NCBI GenBank assembly: GCA_040365065.1
Contig: BAABNI010000006.1
Span: forward strand, 140,215-204,214
Reading direction: 5' to 3'
DNA: 64,000 bases
DNA from: Pelagadaptatus aseana
GTDB lineage: Bacteria > Pseudomonadota > Gammaproteobacteria > Pseudomonadales > Cellvibrionaceae
The notes beneath the pieces were generated by a model that did no database searches, was not told the origin of the DNA, and was given only the letters and a program-made list of their open reading frames with translations. Below, one piece after another: positions 40,301 through 41,363 of the stretch. Position numbers and translations under genes: made by a program. Every line of letters starts with the position of its first letter. The first letter of the stretch is position 1.

Positions 40301-41363
40301 CACTCAGAGTTGCCGGGGTTGCCACATAATCGGCGGTTTCTGCCGTAGCGGTTTTGCCTTCAACGTCCTCACTAACCAGGACCCCTTGATACTGAGGATC
40401 GTTGGTAGCAAAGAAGTTTTCTGTCTCAATCACGCCACCTTCGAACTCGAGAATCCAGTCACCACCAATGCGATCATTGCCGGTTAGGTCGGTAGACGCA
40501 GCGATATCGGCCTGGGTAACGCCAGACAGGCGTTCAACAAATTCAAAGCCCACCTGCCCTGCGGCGAGATTACAACCGTAGAACAAAATATCACCGTTCT
40601 CGGTCAGCGCTTCACCCCAAATCGCCAACTGGTCGGCATAATCGGCCAGATTGTCGTTATTGAGCTCCGTACTTCCCAGTTGCAGACTGCCAGCATCGGC
40701 ATGGCTCAGTACATGCAGAGCGGTGACATCCTGATAATCCGAGAGAACCTCGGTAATCTGGGCAATACCATCCTGTTCTGCATCGAGCAGCACCACAGAG
40801 ATGCTGACGTCATCGTCTTGCCATTGGGCCACGGACAGTGAACTCTTCTCCAGGTCGCGCACCTGAAAGTCCAGTTCGGCTGCCGCCTCACCCATAAAGC
40901 GATCGATTAACAGCTGAAAATCTTCAACAGCGGTGTCCACCACCATGACATGACGGCCAGCCACACTCTGCAGATACACCTCTTCGCTGGCCGCGCGCTC
41001 AGCAAACAGATCCAACTGATCTTCATCAGACGGAAGGGTATTTTCGGGGGATTGTTCCGGGGAGATAAAATCGGGAAGGGTTTCGCGCTCAAGCCAAGGG
41101 GTTTTCAAATGATTACTGGCATCAACCTGAGCACTGTCGACCAGCTGCTGCAATACCTGTTCGTTATCCAGCAGATCACGAACGGCCTGATCACCGGCAA
41201 AAGGCGCCAAATCGGCCGACAGCAAATTTCTTGCTTCCAGCTGCTCCGCCAGATAGCGATTTTTTCGCTGACTGCGGACGGCGTCCATATTCCAAAGGTA
41301 TTTTCTGAGCTCACGAAGTCGAGCAAAACGGGACTGCAACATGCGCGCGAACATGTATTTCAT
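7353..41363 (-). CDS. Giant LEPR-XLL/DUF4347/RTX surface protein (11,336 aa)
   Basis: One open frame of 34,011 bp with no internal stop, roughly 1.2 MDa by estimate. The start is taken as ATG 41361-41363 because AGGTG lies five bases upstream; an in-frame TTG 42 bp upstream has no such site. There is no classical signal peptide: the first 45 residues are basic (MKYMFARMLQ onward) and lead to LEARNLLSAD, a LEPR-XLL-type motif. A DUF4347 domain follows (138-330), then RTX calcium-binding blocks, VCBS-like repeats, a duplicated Leu/Asp/Phe-rich central module, several tandem beta modules, a non-repetitive segment, CalxBeta-like domains and a C-terminal repeat array. Cysteines are very scarce. 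These features indicate a secreted, calcium-stabilised adhesin or surface matrix protein. Flanking tolC, adaptor, M50 and SecA-like genes probably form its exporter. No catalytic domain was recognised. Confidence 0.93.
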   Translation of the reverse strand: MKYMFARMLQSRFARLRELRKYLWNMDAVRSQRKNRYLAEQLEARNLLSADLAPFAGDQAVRDLLDNEQVLQQLVDSAQVDASNHLKTPWLERETLPDFISPEQSPENTLPSDEDQLDLFAERAASEEVYLQSVAGRHVMVVDTAVEDFQLLIDRFMGEAAAELDFQVRDLEKSSLSVAQWQDDDVSISVVLLDAEQDGIAQITEVLSDYQDVTALHVLSHADAGSLQLGSTELNNDNLADYADQLAIWGEALTENGDILFYGCNLAAGQVGFEFVERLSGVTQADIAASTDLTGNDRIGGDWILEFEGGVIETENFFATNDPQYQGVLVSEDVEGKTATAETADYVATPATLSVDVAIDTLDLSVLTGNVGIEIASTGLITVTDNTGKSAKYLRSGDGDIDNLIVNNAASLTITLAEGAALAGALASNTSAFNGSLAIVLKGKTGNTNVDYGTGKISRFGNIVDAIFAKITKVTGHDGVDIMRGDGSGVDFDAGKGDDWVYGGEGDDTLAGGAGDDILRGYDGTDTLSGGTGDDTYVVSSEDWGDSSNLDLTINENADEGADILDLTQVAAGLTIVINDDGNLVITAPAKSVEAESTTVEISHTTTGGPVTFDASGYVPDIPASITDVSYSSFTFWITDETGNPAAVTVPAGTITADELRALIGSIEVLEDEIISSDVSEDVAMPIPDVDIKPGGQLWMSLTGNIAFWNSHEAAANTNAGQPDAYVENGSNAVTDINLSQFFTVPTGNYAGQTFTLALGYDDTTAVGRADTLVEVTVAAKTYSGTSSQIKAAWAQDIQDAITAAVQAESGVAAEPESLKAPVTVNQVFGRISMVSDSGSIAFWNSASTAGSIDRDVRGSGDAGAEILLMDYFSPPTSGEPVFAAQTFSLALGDFADNASAAAAVAFQVTIPEKDYSGFDSSSAMYEAWAQDIQAAIDSAYTDAINTGANKTSIQQAISNEKLAEVVMQLWKEKVQAGIVAQGTVGGVDLTQVDVDVNDEGTLFVDAPEQVLTITNTATTLERQDLTFAIDTSHIETVKVPASDLGSAVYQIGSITKAGQLALVFEGDQAKNLLDLSSVTTEMDIEIYGEGQVKATIHLAGNQTFVLNAEGVADIKLGSDVNNVIFSGDGSLSGSLSASASADADTDYNLKFASNFNGDVVVNNTTTEQGDALAFALYQASSVQNADDSWMTFEGINFNYIDVSEVGGTTLIYSNNLVSGGEDYDHIVNTTGEQLTADGGLGDDTLIGSDTASDTLLGGAGDDEIYGVGGTNTLDGGKGNDELYGGTGSDTFKGGEGDDRLHATAGDSLEGGKGDDTYLFSGDDLAGTTITEGAGEGALDTVDFSQTTADVTFTLNAGNFDVAVGANSISGITQVEKIVGGSGVVNYVFNDNWLSPLVIANGEPATVSLDFSAVTKSLHFTIKANGTVEVLDTLGNKVVIENVDNIQGGLANNIYKIAEDGAISGNLIAAAASTGTHSLDYSDVIQLDPAATGQASIAGEDRYELTSHPVVGKGKVSLDSDGSYRYTVDPENDFSSLANDTSEDIIVSFRALDADGQPYATDKTDSVTFTVSRDVDGNLSVAVDGGVAAEVPAIPGLSIDLSTADSVAGQVLGFGGTVTGINELRGTQYKDSLAAGNVDTNVFGTDDNDLLHGGSGNDLIFGGDGNDIIMGGAGSDGLAGGDGDDTYLFSGDWGQDVDSLTVISAKDSAGAAITLGSEVTLPSGAKITIQANGSYSYDPGMAFDSIAVGKPVMDTVTFTVENDAGFSEEYTRTLTIVRGEIAVDSGTVSVDPNAEGLTLNGLLDLVDGQTVTGYGQATTNFSPPDSVVLTSLGSDLGYLVIKEDGSYSFVLDDPADLDNYADTLSIGFKVALDNGDGTTSEQDITLEFTAQAGSEGLVVRDDSVSASNGAVLNVDQANGLTQGTNLSVRGVTELVDGGNDTLSFAGQAEIIAGGDTLAMSAVAAVSNDLTLDFANGALSVADSAATANTLEIGSGSLENIELIKGGAGNNSYVFADQWGGNSDSTINLDDSATTGVNQGILDFSAVSSDLVFTLEKILNEDGSDTGRVQVTVTTDVEITHQKTLKIGLSALGAEFLIDGDDTTTPVHRTEEFTAVETVTYTVVADDVEKLIGGTGENRFVLVGEVDFTGEIDGSNGLSILDYSQFVKKDAGGTQIGVTVDLSSGAVLDGVGTSTGINNIIGTAFDDTLTGNNLDNILDGSGGNDTIDGGDGADTLIGGEGDDTLRGQGGDDKLDGGLGDDTLEGGADNDEYVIAENWDDRLSLTQAAENGQNDTIKDLEGSNTLDLSMLTADLTFLFLDNAGANSGAQLTVKADITPTGSPVPKTAKISLNHNADTDTDNSSWSITAGSGDDTISVNSISHSALGALENPVFNGTLDAAEGRNTLDYYNGASAASFGYNNAISVDLSTDDGDSNWGTATAFTGIRNIQTVWGSNATGAADSFTGDDNDNTFVIGAWSAADPADNIDGKGGNDTVSFATFAAIGVNADLSTGVAEDLQATPNQIATLADIENLVGGDQADTLTGDGNDNVLDGGAGDDTLAGGDGNDTFKFSGDWGNDDVSDADGADKLDFSAITADLSYDFGRDDGAEVDLATALGRSIAVTDGSNTVTSTFDIEEILEGQGDNTAVQANVTLDATAQDALINGLITLKDWANLISTNYDDWDELLDTPVPILGVTFGQLFEKETTGFDPVTGDPIEVDVAFDYATVIGNAIEEQLIKPLKALLWGSEDATANDNSDTATTDDIFNAAPLQITLNNRLLEFAADLTLFSELDAVGLDLGDTLSNIPGLNVDFQPELNNSLRFDFAFGLAVDDSGGSAVAGEFFVRDAALVFESRISEDDVDATVDFGLVKGSVVDGTIEMNAELRLGTSGDQTQSELQAAIDAIVDDPSDPADEFGNAAPLNGQLAVSVSDGTGFKAELPITVEVGELGIELPDLPTIVIKTPDLPDLPDLSAIADFFSNLEIELPDLSDLFDFSALSIDGIIELLRGAFDYITSLDIFSFDIPGFDFNLDKLFALISDSYDSAKAFFNGILDDLKDAWGSISNGLAGLADWLEQKILSLFDLLPDWFGLPDIDLGFLFDGWNFGFDWNFNWDFLSWYDFDLAMPDLGEFFGVDFVETTFATSGDLLFDAVLDFTFDLDFDLQEFAKATAFTKGNANVLNYAYLGDDSELSFSGQAGGVNLDAEASIGLFGQELGFWGRDGEGLISIDAGVGLKDINTGRYSIYQLQASGVDALDIELAGDAHFDLPLYFPTEDNPAGGSELDLNADGFADNLLHLGVGFGLNPDTLVPELGDYSVVFPQDIFDLKNMGLLSLDSILDMFENLLQQVMGEEFTAYGDSADNLRERIWSVDAASELADGDYEALLVDGVQPSLQVRDDNGNFITLKQWTNLSGTGAPIVWGKETRSQAAADADVIVALEVYTATDATETVSSDAVAIQTLSEDTDGDVTLTRWLTDVGDEIWGLLNGSTVTEYAFNQASSLWEVTANSFNTSTLTQGWTVQTGILYQDIPLVGKSVDDLIGEGAEGVADAIQSIIDAARDSADNIYELVDFINAELRDFFNFADDVELFTAEYIDSVMDFDFNLNALYEHSLDLALDIDDLGLDQWDIGLNLDELLAIEASGTIELLAEADLNLGFGWDLSDVTDPIVYVDETSGFDVLLSAAAEDIDFILGLDLGIGSELGLMAENGSAGIELGFAAGLTGFDAATDDNGVLELTELGGTFEAEAFGGADLNLPLYFPLKSMPLGGSEEDRDGNGVADNSLAASAGFSWDSASGFATDYNYSLPTFGFSSADMIMALINLINDPDNLLGGLEGFFDAIDTVADGIANIELPLVGGESFDDLANTLYSLRINILGEVDAVGNYLDPDSLGGWLQGLGPDESVVDAVLDKIRTELFNGLSSLDSKLFSFVVPIYDEYGAEQYDDDGKLITKLPASADDIELVFTETGLLTFNLKFGGLLVGDYVLDETTGERTGELEAESLPIDFGVGIPGLNLEMDAEIKVLIDYLMGIGLGIGNMSDTGIDMGVFLDTSGINTKGEEIALDADAWLGDDSIASGTLGFLAMDITNGDQLNGEDTGITNDGFTGLSGHFGVDITDGNSDGRLELGESIGVDLNANASAQANLYAQVATSVGDVLPSVNTVIEYAQEMNATLSLLGDSSFEIGDPTLVLHNVTLDVGSVFDSFLGDAFDVIYDIVTPLKPLVDLLTMEIDLGITKLQFIDIAYLRLPANVVDTAKKVLNVLDATIEFMESVGSMDGGINFGTFDLTGGALGDPDEQATAANTNSRGGGSNTMSQETQNAIAGPDQDGLTGKDGGKSFRIPVLEDPMSVLNFILGKGEVDLFWYDLPDLELEFEYSKSYMVYPGLNLGLFGEIGAYTNFDFGFDTRGLSEWMDTDFDMAESWRIFNGFYLDDHGMENTDSDEFEATITAAVGASASLGIGGIVEAGVRGGLEAVIGFDLNDMETQFLNDLPVGDGKMYGSELIERITHGPQCLFDVQGQLSVFLEAFMWIGIDMGFSTITLFEAKDRFVDEIIAEFEWECVHEAPDDLADLDNRTLTLSYAGANSDGSENYTVDVWDVNDDLTLESLVTEGMLDTEYYTRAEEQALSAQLAQWRTNNVDDEVIIVSNNLRVEVFLASEVDSIVVGTDPVAAPAADNAEADRYVLKNLNGRINELIINAGASDDIIEITGDGEVDTKIDRLIINAGDGDDRISVDSMLLTQDGVYLLQGGAGDDSIKITGENTYAGMTIVGGTGDDTIFGGAGDDKVYGGDEGINSADSGFDVIATYAGNDTIYGGAETAATYVDINGNLRNPDIYQPNGESYTLLADHGYNEYGFPTLFIAEPGGDYLFDNELGIYRLAMESETGTHSGSPVDINGVSVVIRSFHGDLVHGGEGDDTIYGGDGFDQLFGNESTNEIHGDAGDDIIDAGTGGVKAYGGAGDDIISWQYEDIADGSLLEVLGGDGEDTLLAVVNDGDSTITLNDSGTPIDTGKPNFATLTIDGDSLNLDVENLELDSKGGSDNISIGDLLDTSLQAVDVQLGADMATMFQVDRDFEGNHQVYPDGFEYRLNPSAGEKSYTTGQYFYRYDLADGGSYLFNDDGSPTLLDGGAFADVSGNQQSIWLPEGLDKVTLYYDNNGIASVDSVEVSAGMNAADLKTALEENLSSINPGALMVTGSGTETDPWVITIDPGKVTRESTFAYHYHYQSYSGTLLQRDDSRSSTVFYRLDSDTADYLYDGDEPALVENTNDATAITDNKIQLLTFDRLLDDHGILWYGDQGIAFDANDLLEPTSADDTTPGSAAILEQRFNTLLGADAVSVSGDGSEANPWEFVFAGPALILELNTGGEALDTSVVHTRTITDATEVAAFDNARQQFIWPGDVVALEIGYGASTTVLDVTAKGSAQIAEDLEAALEALTDENLSVVIPAAVSEPWEIVFHAGADVDLLTITATKEQQPTVQASTGNQQNSEQTFLLSGESQIWYGTETAVIAASDTAADIQALLQGFDAFTSTDVVVADGSVDDEYVVTLTSTVSSDTVFENIFTAALATIDDDLSVSITEITNSLQSVALSGLQTLWYGDQGVDIDFSGSAESIETALESLNAIDQVEVTGSAGSWVITLVDAEVTDTGEYRLMSAFSAASISLNYGDRHTQRDAEVAERTIGLESWQSSSYFNYNGERVLIEAGMTAAEVEAALESLSNITDVDVAGFGSLAADGQPWSVAFIDVDRDSGGDLYDFNRTVFVQEMLETAQTTTVEDITTQTLTGDLIKEGTRISISPDEDFILEASQIFADADQQAAELQSLIRAIGSSTDTTDVTVSYDDTQSLFVINGTNLENRILATNFTDSANPEVEEALVATTTSAFIILPAGIAGGSLSYNGSSVDLTLTDSTVAGDIVSALAPLAMGTLVVEGDGSDQAPWFVTVENFGGASDLTVEYDFNNEGFEAVRIGSPTSYHTIEKLSDEGVWELQTVSDSNSQLAVLSTTQTDAGSDLYISPYQTILVEGSRMVEKDVWDYERDADGNKISDELVKTGATDWFLDPTYVNDNDVDSIYIAGSGADDSFIIGHQVDAEGTDQQVIYTDTLQIDHHRIGDSDRSLSIVVRGIDLDDNADDNDDVDGIGTRDNVTVDADGGDDEVIAGFLPNSTDILSSQIITAHVVDNLTLIGGTGDDRIVGSHRGDTINSGIGNDTVTGNGGVDTFIDDSDSTETDTLIEARDLNYSLSDSELHVTGQEELLGEISVVDELETTVGVFESFVLYGGASSNSFAINDFTKQAILDGTIGSDTYVMTLSGDIDGKSFVEIADSGSNDSEDTDSVEIWGGGNGLNQDDTLHMDVDTSRQQVEYKGTTESFTLSYNGQTTTSLTGSSTVAQIQAALEALSSIATGGVEVSGDGSDSNPWAITLLNADQNTEGKFYKISSSNSAVADAGVARALVQRLDDNVTAALLAGKPDIDAMFEKPQYALQQFYVRSDNADATPSFSLSYNGVSELITLSTNPNDDSGFSKTDQDARIAQRQAELEAALENMAGINDVTVAGAGTHRDPWRVELLDADIDSKGNYAQLMTLDTDDISTPLDIADAAATTAPSLSLSDPTDFQRVYYDFSAEKVEIHGGVGADTIISDDSMAATYVYGDEGADNFLIGRVLETETVTLADGRTIDVVKGDEGISAGVSYNGFFYGGSGDDYFEVNHNIGELSLFGESGDDTFFLRAHLQSDGSEVDGNTVTAGAGDEDNNIEDSDKDILINYVQNNRVVINGGSGFDTIVLAGTALADTFYVFTDNEDKQYIYGAGLKIEGVSNIERLALVTGADDDQVFLYGLSAELELLINTGSGDDEVILGGEEQTFEVVYPESSAVYTVEKDLVVDESDGEERLTYNDIIFNKRDLSPNDIEELWREFYVRWVKPDASEEEKNAVKMDLIHWKLLEANLAVALKLYSQAVERALEDPVRGTSIWDAIDWSDLTQNVYKEINESWYGTSQYGADVDAFEAALLNASGTTVDGVPQGQDFGQAIGGDWEGYFGLGTTAPILPDTIDFQTLLNLSPDRAVLNSDQEQALAHLDTWNELTAGNVKAEDRDLMAGNRSLDYVFFMEYLRKVVGWTIWGDFAHADQIYFSTNNGENRLDNWGYDPDLYVGDMYYRDQMSIGSYTVDYWIFGSVTYQINMPHVEGESAVWIPEDQWSEGQGGNLFRDLISMFYDPQAIMPNDSNTNVEQDYIGVEVSGEASYRFDDLSQRTVTKILPENYDLSRIAGNVRLAGGPGNEDKLTINIQEDAGAELNVGRVDLHLAEYDYNLDDSLITYLDDSGVWQAGRPDGVSHEDLQGALERANKQEQIGLLDGLAQNGLADALDDGTVTLQIESTEETFSLEDELASLRAAIAALVPDSNNDDQASLVITLENFAKKGQQLLGLEESDGTEIIGSGDFSLDKLEALLIDSALLSWAYGDTDAAGDDDATAKAVITALESVRDFITLAAAKQELSDDYTWSADTALKVYTRSDLDLSLREATYEYSQEIWDPALLEQANNWFQKNGFGPYAGLIGNEVNTDELASYDTTGETLRLLQIIYQVGGAGGVSGSVGGGALTGNTIEMEKAYVEAINQLNTSYYTYSYYGVDSAGDPVLEGVAINRFNADVAHEDLLEYDVDSTTERYLTADNWIAYRDALLSDAGKTAAELATYRDNLLIDQGLSAVLNDDLATVFSDENVDALIQLTQQQNGVDIQALLQDGLILQKKVGASDSVEYAIDIASFQDTAGFYLPETITVNKTETVDVKVESDYVSGRQTNDAGEDYTAYDVSYDTIELVNSDWSGLWLRGFENAIFNVNADDSRDIVDTVNITDGVDWLDIELNTGGGADVINIDANTIMDDFVLNAGYGADQIHVALENTDNTLLNLGDGGDTLNISATGLSATVNAGEGVDDVINVNYDAQNQQTFLNGIGGTLNLHGQGGSDFYNIALAGTGSSVINIDDQAPGDLESINTLNVYGTDEKDNFLFRPGSINAMQTDAEGNIVSGGLVERINYGSDLNGGITVYGRDGDDSFTFDDTSAVMTVLGGAGNDSFQVGQVFNSPRDAAAGLAPEDQFDTTRVTQGFISNGISYSATLRGGVGEDSFTIYRNVAEISLYGDEDNDNFLVRSFVLVDPDDPNAPFTNINGGQGADFISYAMNAPVNISGGDGLDTVTILGTEFGDDFVVTESGVYGAGRYTSFEGIEKLVIDGMEGNDTFFVHSTNENIQLNLVGGKGSDTFETAGGNDGDAVSVVADDLLGHSGLIENVITSGDDRLNEIEQMISANIQDDDEAGIIIRAVTGSLRAHEDDDGTALVDPNAVNVYEVVLTRPPEDVVRVTATATTPDEDALAAGALGVALNGNENATTLLFDRSNWFIAQTITVSALDDLMAEGNQAVEIRHSVMEGLTDQDGDEYDRLIASRMVVEVIDDDAPSVVISQNNGSPLVAEDIAQLNEDSYRLVLTSQPAEDVNITISTDGQVELRKAGDTDYADSIVVTFTSANWDEVQTIEFSAKADDVVEGTHYGRISHAVTSADSNYDGMAMGVVDVTIADGDHPTLLLLKRHEITVDGNLIESYSLQDGSSTRVAEKAVDGVLAQGEVITDAVGNLFTGSVGLAEIDELSGNDAWFYAQDVSLARWSQALNNHIEDSEGTPHLTVNATGDGSRDYFEFLVTDTMLSEAGGSLTVTADIDNGYTDGDSVWWQSSLKLSRVDGSDLDVKAETGFGSASLDSGSTSLNDAHLSFSISEAGVYIIEVDGTINPAATYGTGVPEGADYQLHLSLPEQEISEFKFIPAPVLENETESSDPANGQALSGGNNTGWYDTPNENIGNVELGGAIDDSMSHLTVEGIGSGSKDYYTFEITQDMLSGPAGQLINGQSTPGSTAGWYTSAGIDFPDTVTVGDRWIVDVTGQTYTVTAATTNGNDLATDLYNQLVDASTGLDSTFFTVVVENGSDVVITNTDLGFKLDVDHETTLTAGSSDTTLTQTDTVIAVPAGGLDAGQTWSVTIGTETYDYDLLAADNTIDKVGAKLVATVKAALGDDYRISYTNNSNTLTVIDTTTTVGVAYSGERNYSVDGSDLVPESYFSIGTVAYDQTWEISVGGVSPVTASYTTTDDTDATLPTKAEIAEALANELATDLANSAVLQGYYVVDYVDGEEGFTVTKIDGNDTLYHSLANSEGTITETQQDYYQQVIDLSQSLVSGEVFRLQGSGSFDNSSANLSTLEAALDAAFDTAVLNGSVITITDTTDPDITASIVATDVSVQNSQNSNSVTVYSQSIDIGAGYDFNNKDRWTLTLDSETPIELTLNDADSGDLDSLADVASAFDALFSEYTITASGSELVIVASDESQVAASLVIQNDESLSNTVSDTQDRWDKFVLDLDTDNSPAVGDKWTITVNGQDFTHTVTQADIDASDPINEVVADKLMALLNTAGYATSSTATNERVVVEGIDDAVISHARIAFVQGLFDIDFGRSYSETLSSTSDSFNSWTSGLVNYFESVSTTITNSYSYVPYLKVFDGNGIEVTGAAVTDFSAGWDNGSYDSNDPMFLMLFDTVGTYTIEVGYEVTHSTFQNVVTTLSSYDYSNPFATTYSSSTSSQFTHLGTTTSEQGISENYQLNISLDGHGLDTDFVDLVGMTLTVISEDSSAYGESAIITGYDVLSDTFTLDSNLVLSEGDRYEITYTVAAEYAEYGNSANTAWQSDSYLMVLSGAPSDDVSVAIGGTETRTYNSANAFSDDPAERNEIQVSTDKDSVTFSTTTWNSIQEVSVDAIDDLFVDGGDVKVFAPGTERVNQIRGPIFINGGEQLGADYVLNNPVMLPDETNLFPVDGTLTAVDGNTITNANAEHWDSEAKAFVDGFDSRIDGNPYEVSIMRDGELLAVVDVVDISDDLFTLTLADLPDGVEPAVGDEYFIRPVNLNTRVDEAVQVDILNIYNSGSPAEESMTLTHNRITGLGMGDDVVIADTPIAGGIHYENLESLNIDLGTGIDNVTIESTHEGTTHINTGDGSDNVDIKTVAGVTSIITGDGDDTITVSSNEQLVDEIANLLAVDMGGNGGDVLNLDDSGDQADNTLQVNETSLIGLDMPSLAEKQELLIRAAGGSFAMDFGSHGVLTVAYGLDQTAMTTALNDHFGVTSGVTVDVSESASGYLYTITFGGELAGENIAEMVVDTAGLTSDADTSVDARVQTLRDGSDSSTSGTVQTLTVTAESGDFEIEILGQQIAVAWDADEDAFLAALQPVVNPNNSNDALPHTNNVAVTKMGNDWVVRMLGEFADQTITAVSGVEVATRMEGINYYGVDTLNIDTGSGNDDINVRSTHPDTVTNINTHAGQDRIFVTSDADSDLNNQPAAHGTLDGINGLLNIDAGSDANSLYVSDFDSDVANTATLSGGLISGMSVADITYTATSGNYNNDLVIWGGQAGDDITVDSLYLEDLTITTVYGNSGDDLITVTAADDLTDPAHQALIDAGYGIEARRLDIFGDAGDDTVQASTATMAIRADGDANDDLIFGSQGDDVLIGDTGDDRIYANEGQDRVYGDEGRDTLEGNEGEDLIYGGTEDDIIRGNEGDDTLFGDQGNDIVFGDSGSAENAAGNDLLASELDNLARIVSEDTAVSSDDTIDGGQGNDYIVAGLGEDTVTDALGDNFVLGDLGEIGFTGVTGPNTGSVSFVRVSNTSGDDDTITVGQTSGNNTVVAGQGDDTITSYAGDNVLLGDNGELLYVDAILVRASSSETTQGGDDTIDTGEGNNLVIAGQGDDHIHSGSGNDQIIGDNGEVNYNNAGVVTTLETTDIANGGDDTITSDGGHNAIMGGQGDDTITTTDGDDDIFGDNGLIEYSNGIATRLISTDTDTSTTGEDIIDAGEGNNRIIAGLDDDTVSSGNGNDVIAADNAEFIYQDNVIVQVSTQNPGEGGDDTVTVDGGDNVVLAGNGNDSVETGGGEDDVIGDNGLIEFANGNATRIVSTDTNSSTAGNDTIDTGAGNDRVIAGFGNDEVMGGEGDDMILADSGELLFANNAFVQMATDRAPLGGRDTVYGEDGDDWIMGGGGDDELDGGDGYDIILGDFGRIAYDDQDQLYADTTDPLMGGEDTLIGGEDNDWMFGGAGRDSFDGDFSEDVILGDYGRVTDSPSLNSVVVSTDPGNLELIGASQGLLVNGYALIQNLNWEDVFQVGGEFVDYYNNDALRLARVGSGDEGAESANDSLQQFLESLPAPAAGDDQNQEEVNPEECIIEEGAVDENGEPIVLPEACQPQEDGEPVEDPNTEEEQLKEGESLAGLESVLALAAVSRRWKVSSRRTDQRRFVVENSDELIEHKAREQKLFTWQDGEVKRRSNDR
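7356..7830 (-). other. Acidic linker and basic C-terminal tail of the giant protein
   Basis: After the last RTX unit comes a short globular piece (VFQVGGEFVDYYNN), then an Asp/Glu/Pro/Gln-rich linker with two cysteines 21 residues apart. The protein ends in a basic, Trp-containing tail (SRRWKVSSRRTDQRRF and later KLFTWQDGEVKRRSNDR). This differs from the acidic or hydroxyl/hydrophobic ends of classical type I substrates and may be the secretion or anchoring signal. Confidence 0.5.
7980..9880 (-). repeat. C-terminal RTX array with about 58-residue superrepeat
   Basis: Residues about 10,495-11,128. The first part (9540-9880) is classical RTX. The rest is at least seven units of 57-59 residues (about 174 bp), each containing GDDTI rungs and a non-RTX insert of the type GDNGLIEYSNG followed by ATRLISTDT. 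Unit junctions lie near 9040, 8865, 8690, 8515, 8340, 8170 and 7990. Confidence 0.8.
12960..14660 (-). repeat. Tandem GDxWxVxVxG modules
   Basis: Residues about 8,900-9,468 hold five or six divergent units of about 90-110 residues. Each opens with a strand like VGDRWIVDVTGQ, AGQTWSVTIGTE, NKDRWTLTLDSE or VGDKWTITVNGQ, then a helix with an alanine/leucine-rich face (VADKLMALLN type), and ends in a strand plus Asp-Thr turn. No named family was recognised. Confidence 0.6.
15640..16480 (-). repeat. Two CalxBeta-like domains
   Basis: Residues about 8,295-8,575. Two adjacent units share VYEVVLTRPPEDV or SYRLVLTSQPAEDV, a WFIAQTITVSALDD or WDEVQTIEFSAKADD strand, EGN or EGTHYG, and a closing VVEVIDDDAPSVVI or VDVTIADGDHPTL. 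This matches the Calx-beta fold seen in adhesins. A PPC-like beta-sandwich (near 15060-15440) follows. Confidence 0.65.
18060..20720 (-). other. Non-repetitive Trp/helix-rich segment of the giant protein
   Basis: Residues about 6,880-7,770 break the repeat pattern. The segment is rich in Trp, Tyr, Glu and Leu with helix-like stretches (EELWREFYVRWVKP, MEYLRKVVGWTIWGDFAHAD, EIWDPALLEQANNWFQ) and lacks Gly/Asp rungs. It is the best candidate for a discrete functional (binding or enzymatic) domain, but no catalytic signature is recognisable. Confidence 0.6.
21680..25970 (-). repeat. Tandem YxG...PWxI modules
   Basis: Residues about 5,130-6,560 contain at least eight divergent copies of one module of about 80-130 residues. 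The pattern is a strand with WYGDQG, YNG or YGT, a helix with ALEALSxI or related, then VxVxGxGSxxxPW followed by xITL or VAF strands. Examples are ILWYGDQGIAFDA, TLWYGDQGVDIDF and GSGTETDPWVITI. Some copies are interrupted by other strands and an RTX-like stretch (22690-22860). I do not recognise the family. Confidence 0.6.
26490..27300 (-). repeat. RTX blocks 6 and 7 of the giant protein
   Basis: Two clusters of Gly/Asp repeats (GGTGDDTIFGGAGDDKVYGG near 27050 and GGEGDDTIYGGDGFDQLFG near 26600) separated by a tyrosine-containing insert with GGDYLFDN. The flanking strands (LIINAGASDDIIEI, LIINAGDGDDRIS) are degenerate RTX-like rungs. Confidence 0.8.
28200..33000 (-). repeat. Duplicated Leu/Asp/Phe-rich central module
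   Basis: Residues about 2,790-4,390. The segment opens with proline-leucine-aspartate runs (PDLPDLPDLS) and aromatic stretches (FGFDWNFNWDFLSWYDF). At least two related units follow, sharing DLPLYFPTEDNPAGGSE versus NLPLYFPLKSMPLGGSEE, then NADGFADN versus RDGNGVADN, and a long helix-prone tract. A third, weaker copy contains GDQLNGEDTG and DGRLELGES. I recognise no named domain; similar segments occur in other LEPR-XLL giant proteins as far as I recall. Confidence 0.6.
33640..33775 (-). repeat. RTX block 5 of the giant protein
   Basis: Short run LTGDGNDNVLDGGAGDDTL and onward, ending in NDTFKFSGDWGN. Together with blocks 1-4 it punctuates the first quarter of the protein at intervals of roughly 1-2 kb. 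Confidence 0.8.
34555..34765 (-). repeat. RTX block 4 of the giant protein
   Basis: Seven or so nonapeptides (DGGDGADTLIGGEGDDTLRG type) ending in NDEYVIAENWDD. Typical hemolysin-type calcium-binding repeats. Confidence 0.85.
35690..36870 (-). repeat. Three VCBS/cadherin-like repeats
   Basis: Three copies of a beta-sandwich pattern with the diagnostic GSYRYT, GSYSYDP or GSYSFVLD strand, then a Phe/Asp/Leu-Ala segment and a closing VTFTV or ITLEF strand. They fit VCBS or bacterial cadherin-like domains of adhesins. An RTX block (36300-36450) lies between copies one and two. Confidence 0.65.
36300..36450 (-). repeat. RTX block 3 of the giant protein
   Basis: Consecutive nonapeptides such as LLHGGSGNDLIFGGDGNDI ending in DDTYLFSGDWG. 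Typical hemolysin-type calcium-binding beta-roll. Confidence 0.85.
37400..37655 (-). repeat. RTX block 2 of the giant protein
   Basis: A run of GGxGxDxL/I/F repeats, including LLGGAGDDEIYG and FKGGEGDDRLHA, closing with GGKGDDTYLFSG. The spacing and final DTYLF signature are those of hemolysin-type calcium-binding repeats. Confidence 0.85.
38440..39280 (-). repeat. Duplicated module (IAFWNS / FxLALG type)
   Basis: Two adjacent copies of about 130 residues share IAFWNS, a DYF or QFF segment, AGQTFTLALG or AAQTFSLALG, KxYSG and AWAQDIQ with AI. Each copy is likely a beta-sandwich with a C-terminal helix. No named family was recognised. Confidence 0.65.
39740..39930 (-). repeat. RTX block 1 of the giant protein
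   Basis: About six hemolysin-type nonapeptide repeats (GGEGDDTLAGGAGDDILRG type) ending in DTYVVS, near residues 478-541. They are predicted to form a calcium-bound parallel beta-roll. Confidence 0.85.
40374..40952 (-). other. DUF4347 domain of the giant protein
   Basis: Residues about 138-330. The sequence runs from HVMVVDTAVEDFQ through LHVLSHADAGSLQLGST and GDILFYGCNLAAG to GGDWILEF and ends at QYQGVL. This is the typical DUF4347 pattern seen at the front of large RTX, cadherin-like and VCBS proteins. Function is unknown. Confidence 0.85.
41211..41240 (-). other. LEPR-XLL-type motif near the giant protein N-terminus
   Basis: Residues 42-51 read LEARNLLSAD, close to the LEPR-x-LL signature that marks the N-terminus of many very large bacterial surface proteins (Ala replaces the Pro). 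It follows about 40 residues rich in Arg and Lys with no hydrophobic core, so it could act as a non-cleaved or alternatively processed targeting leader. The function of this motif is not established. Confidence 0.75.
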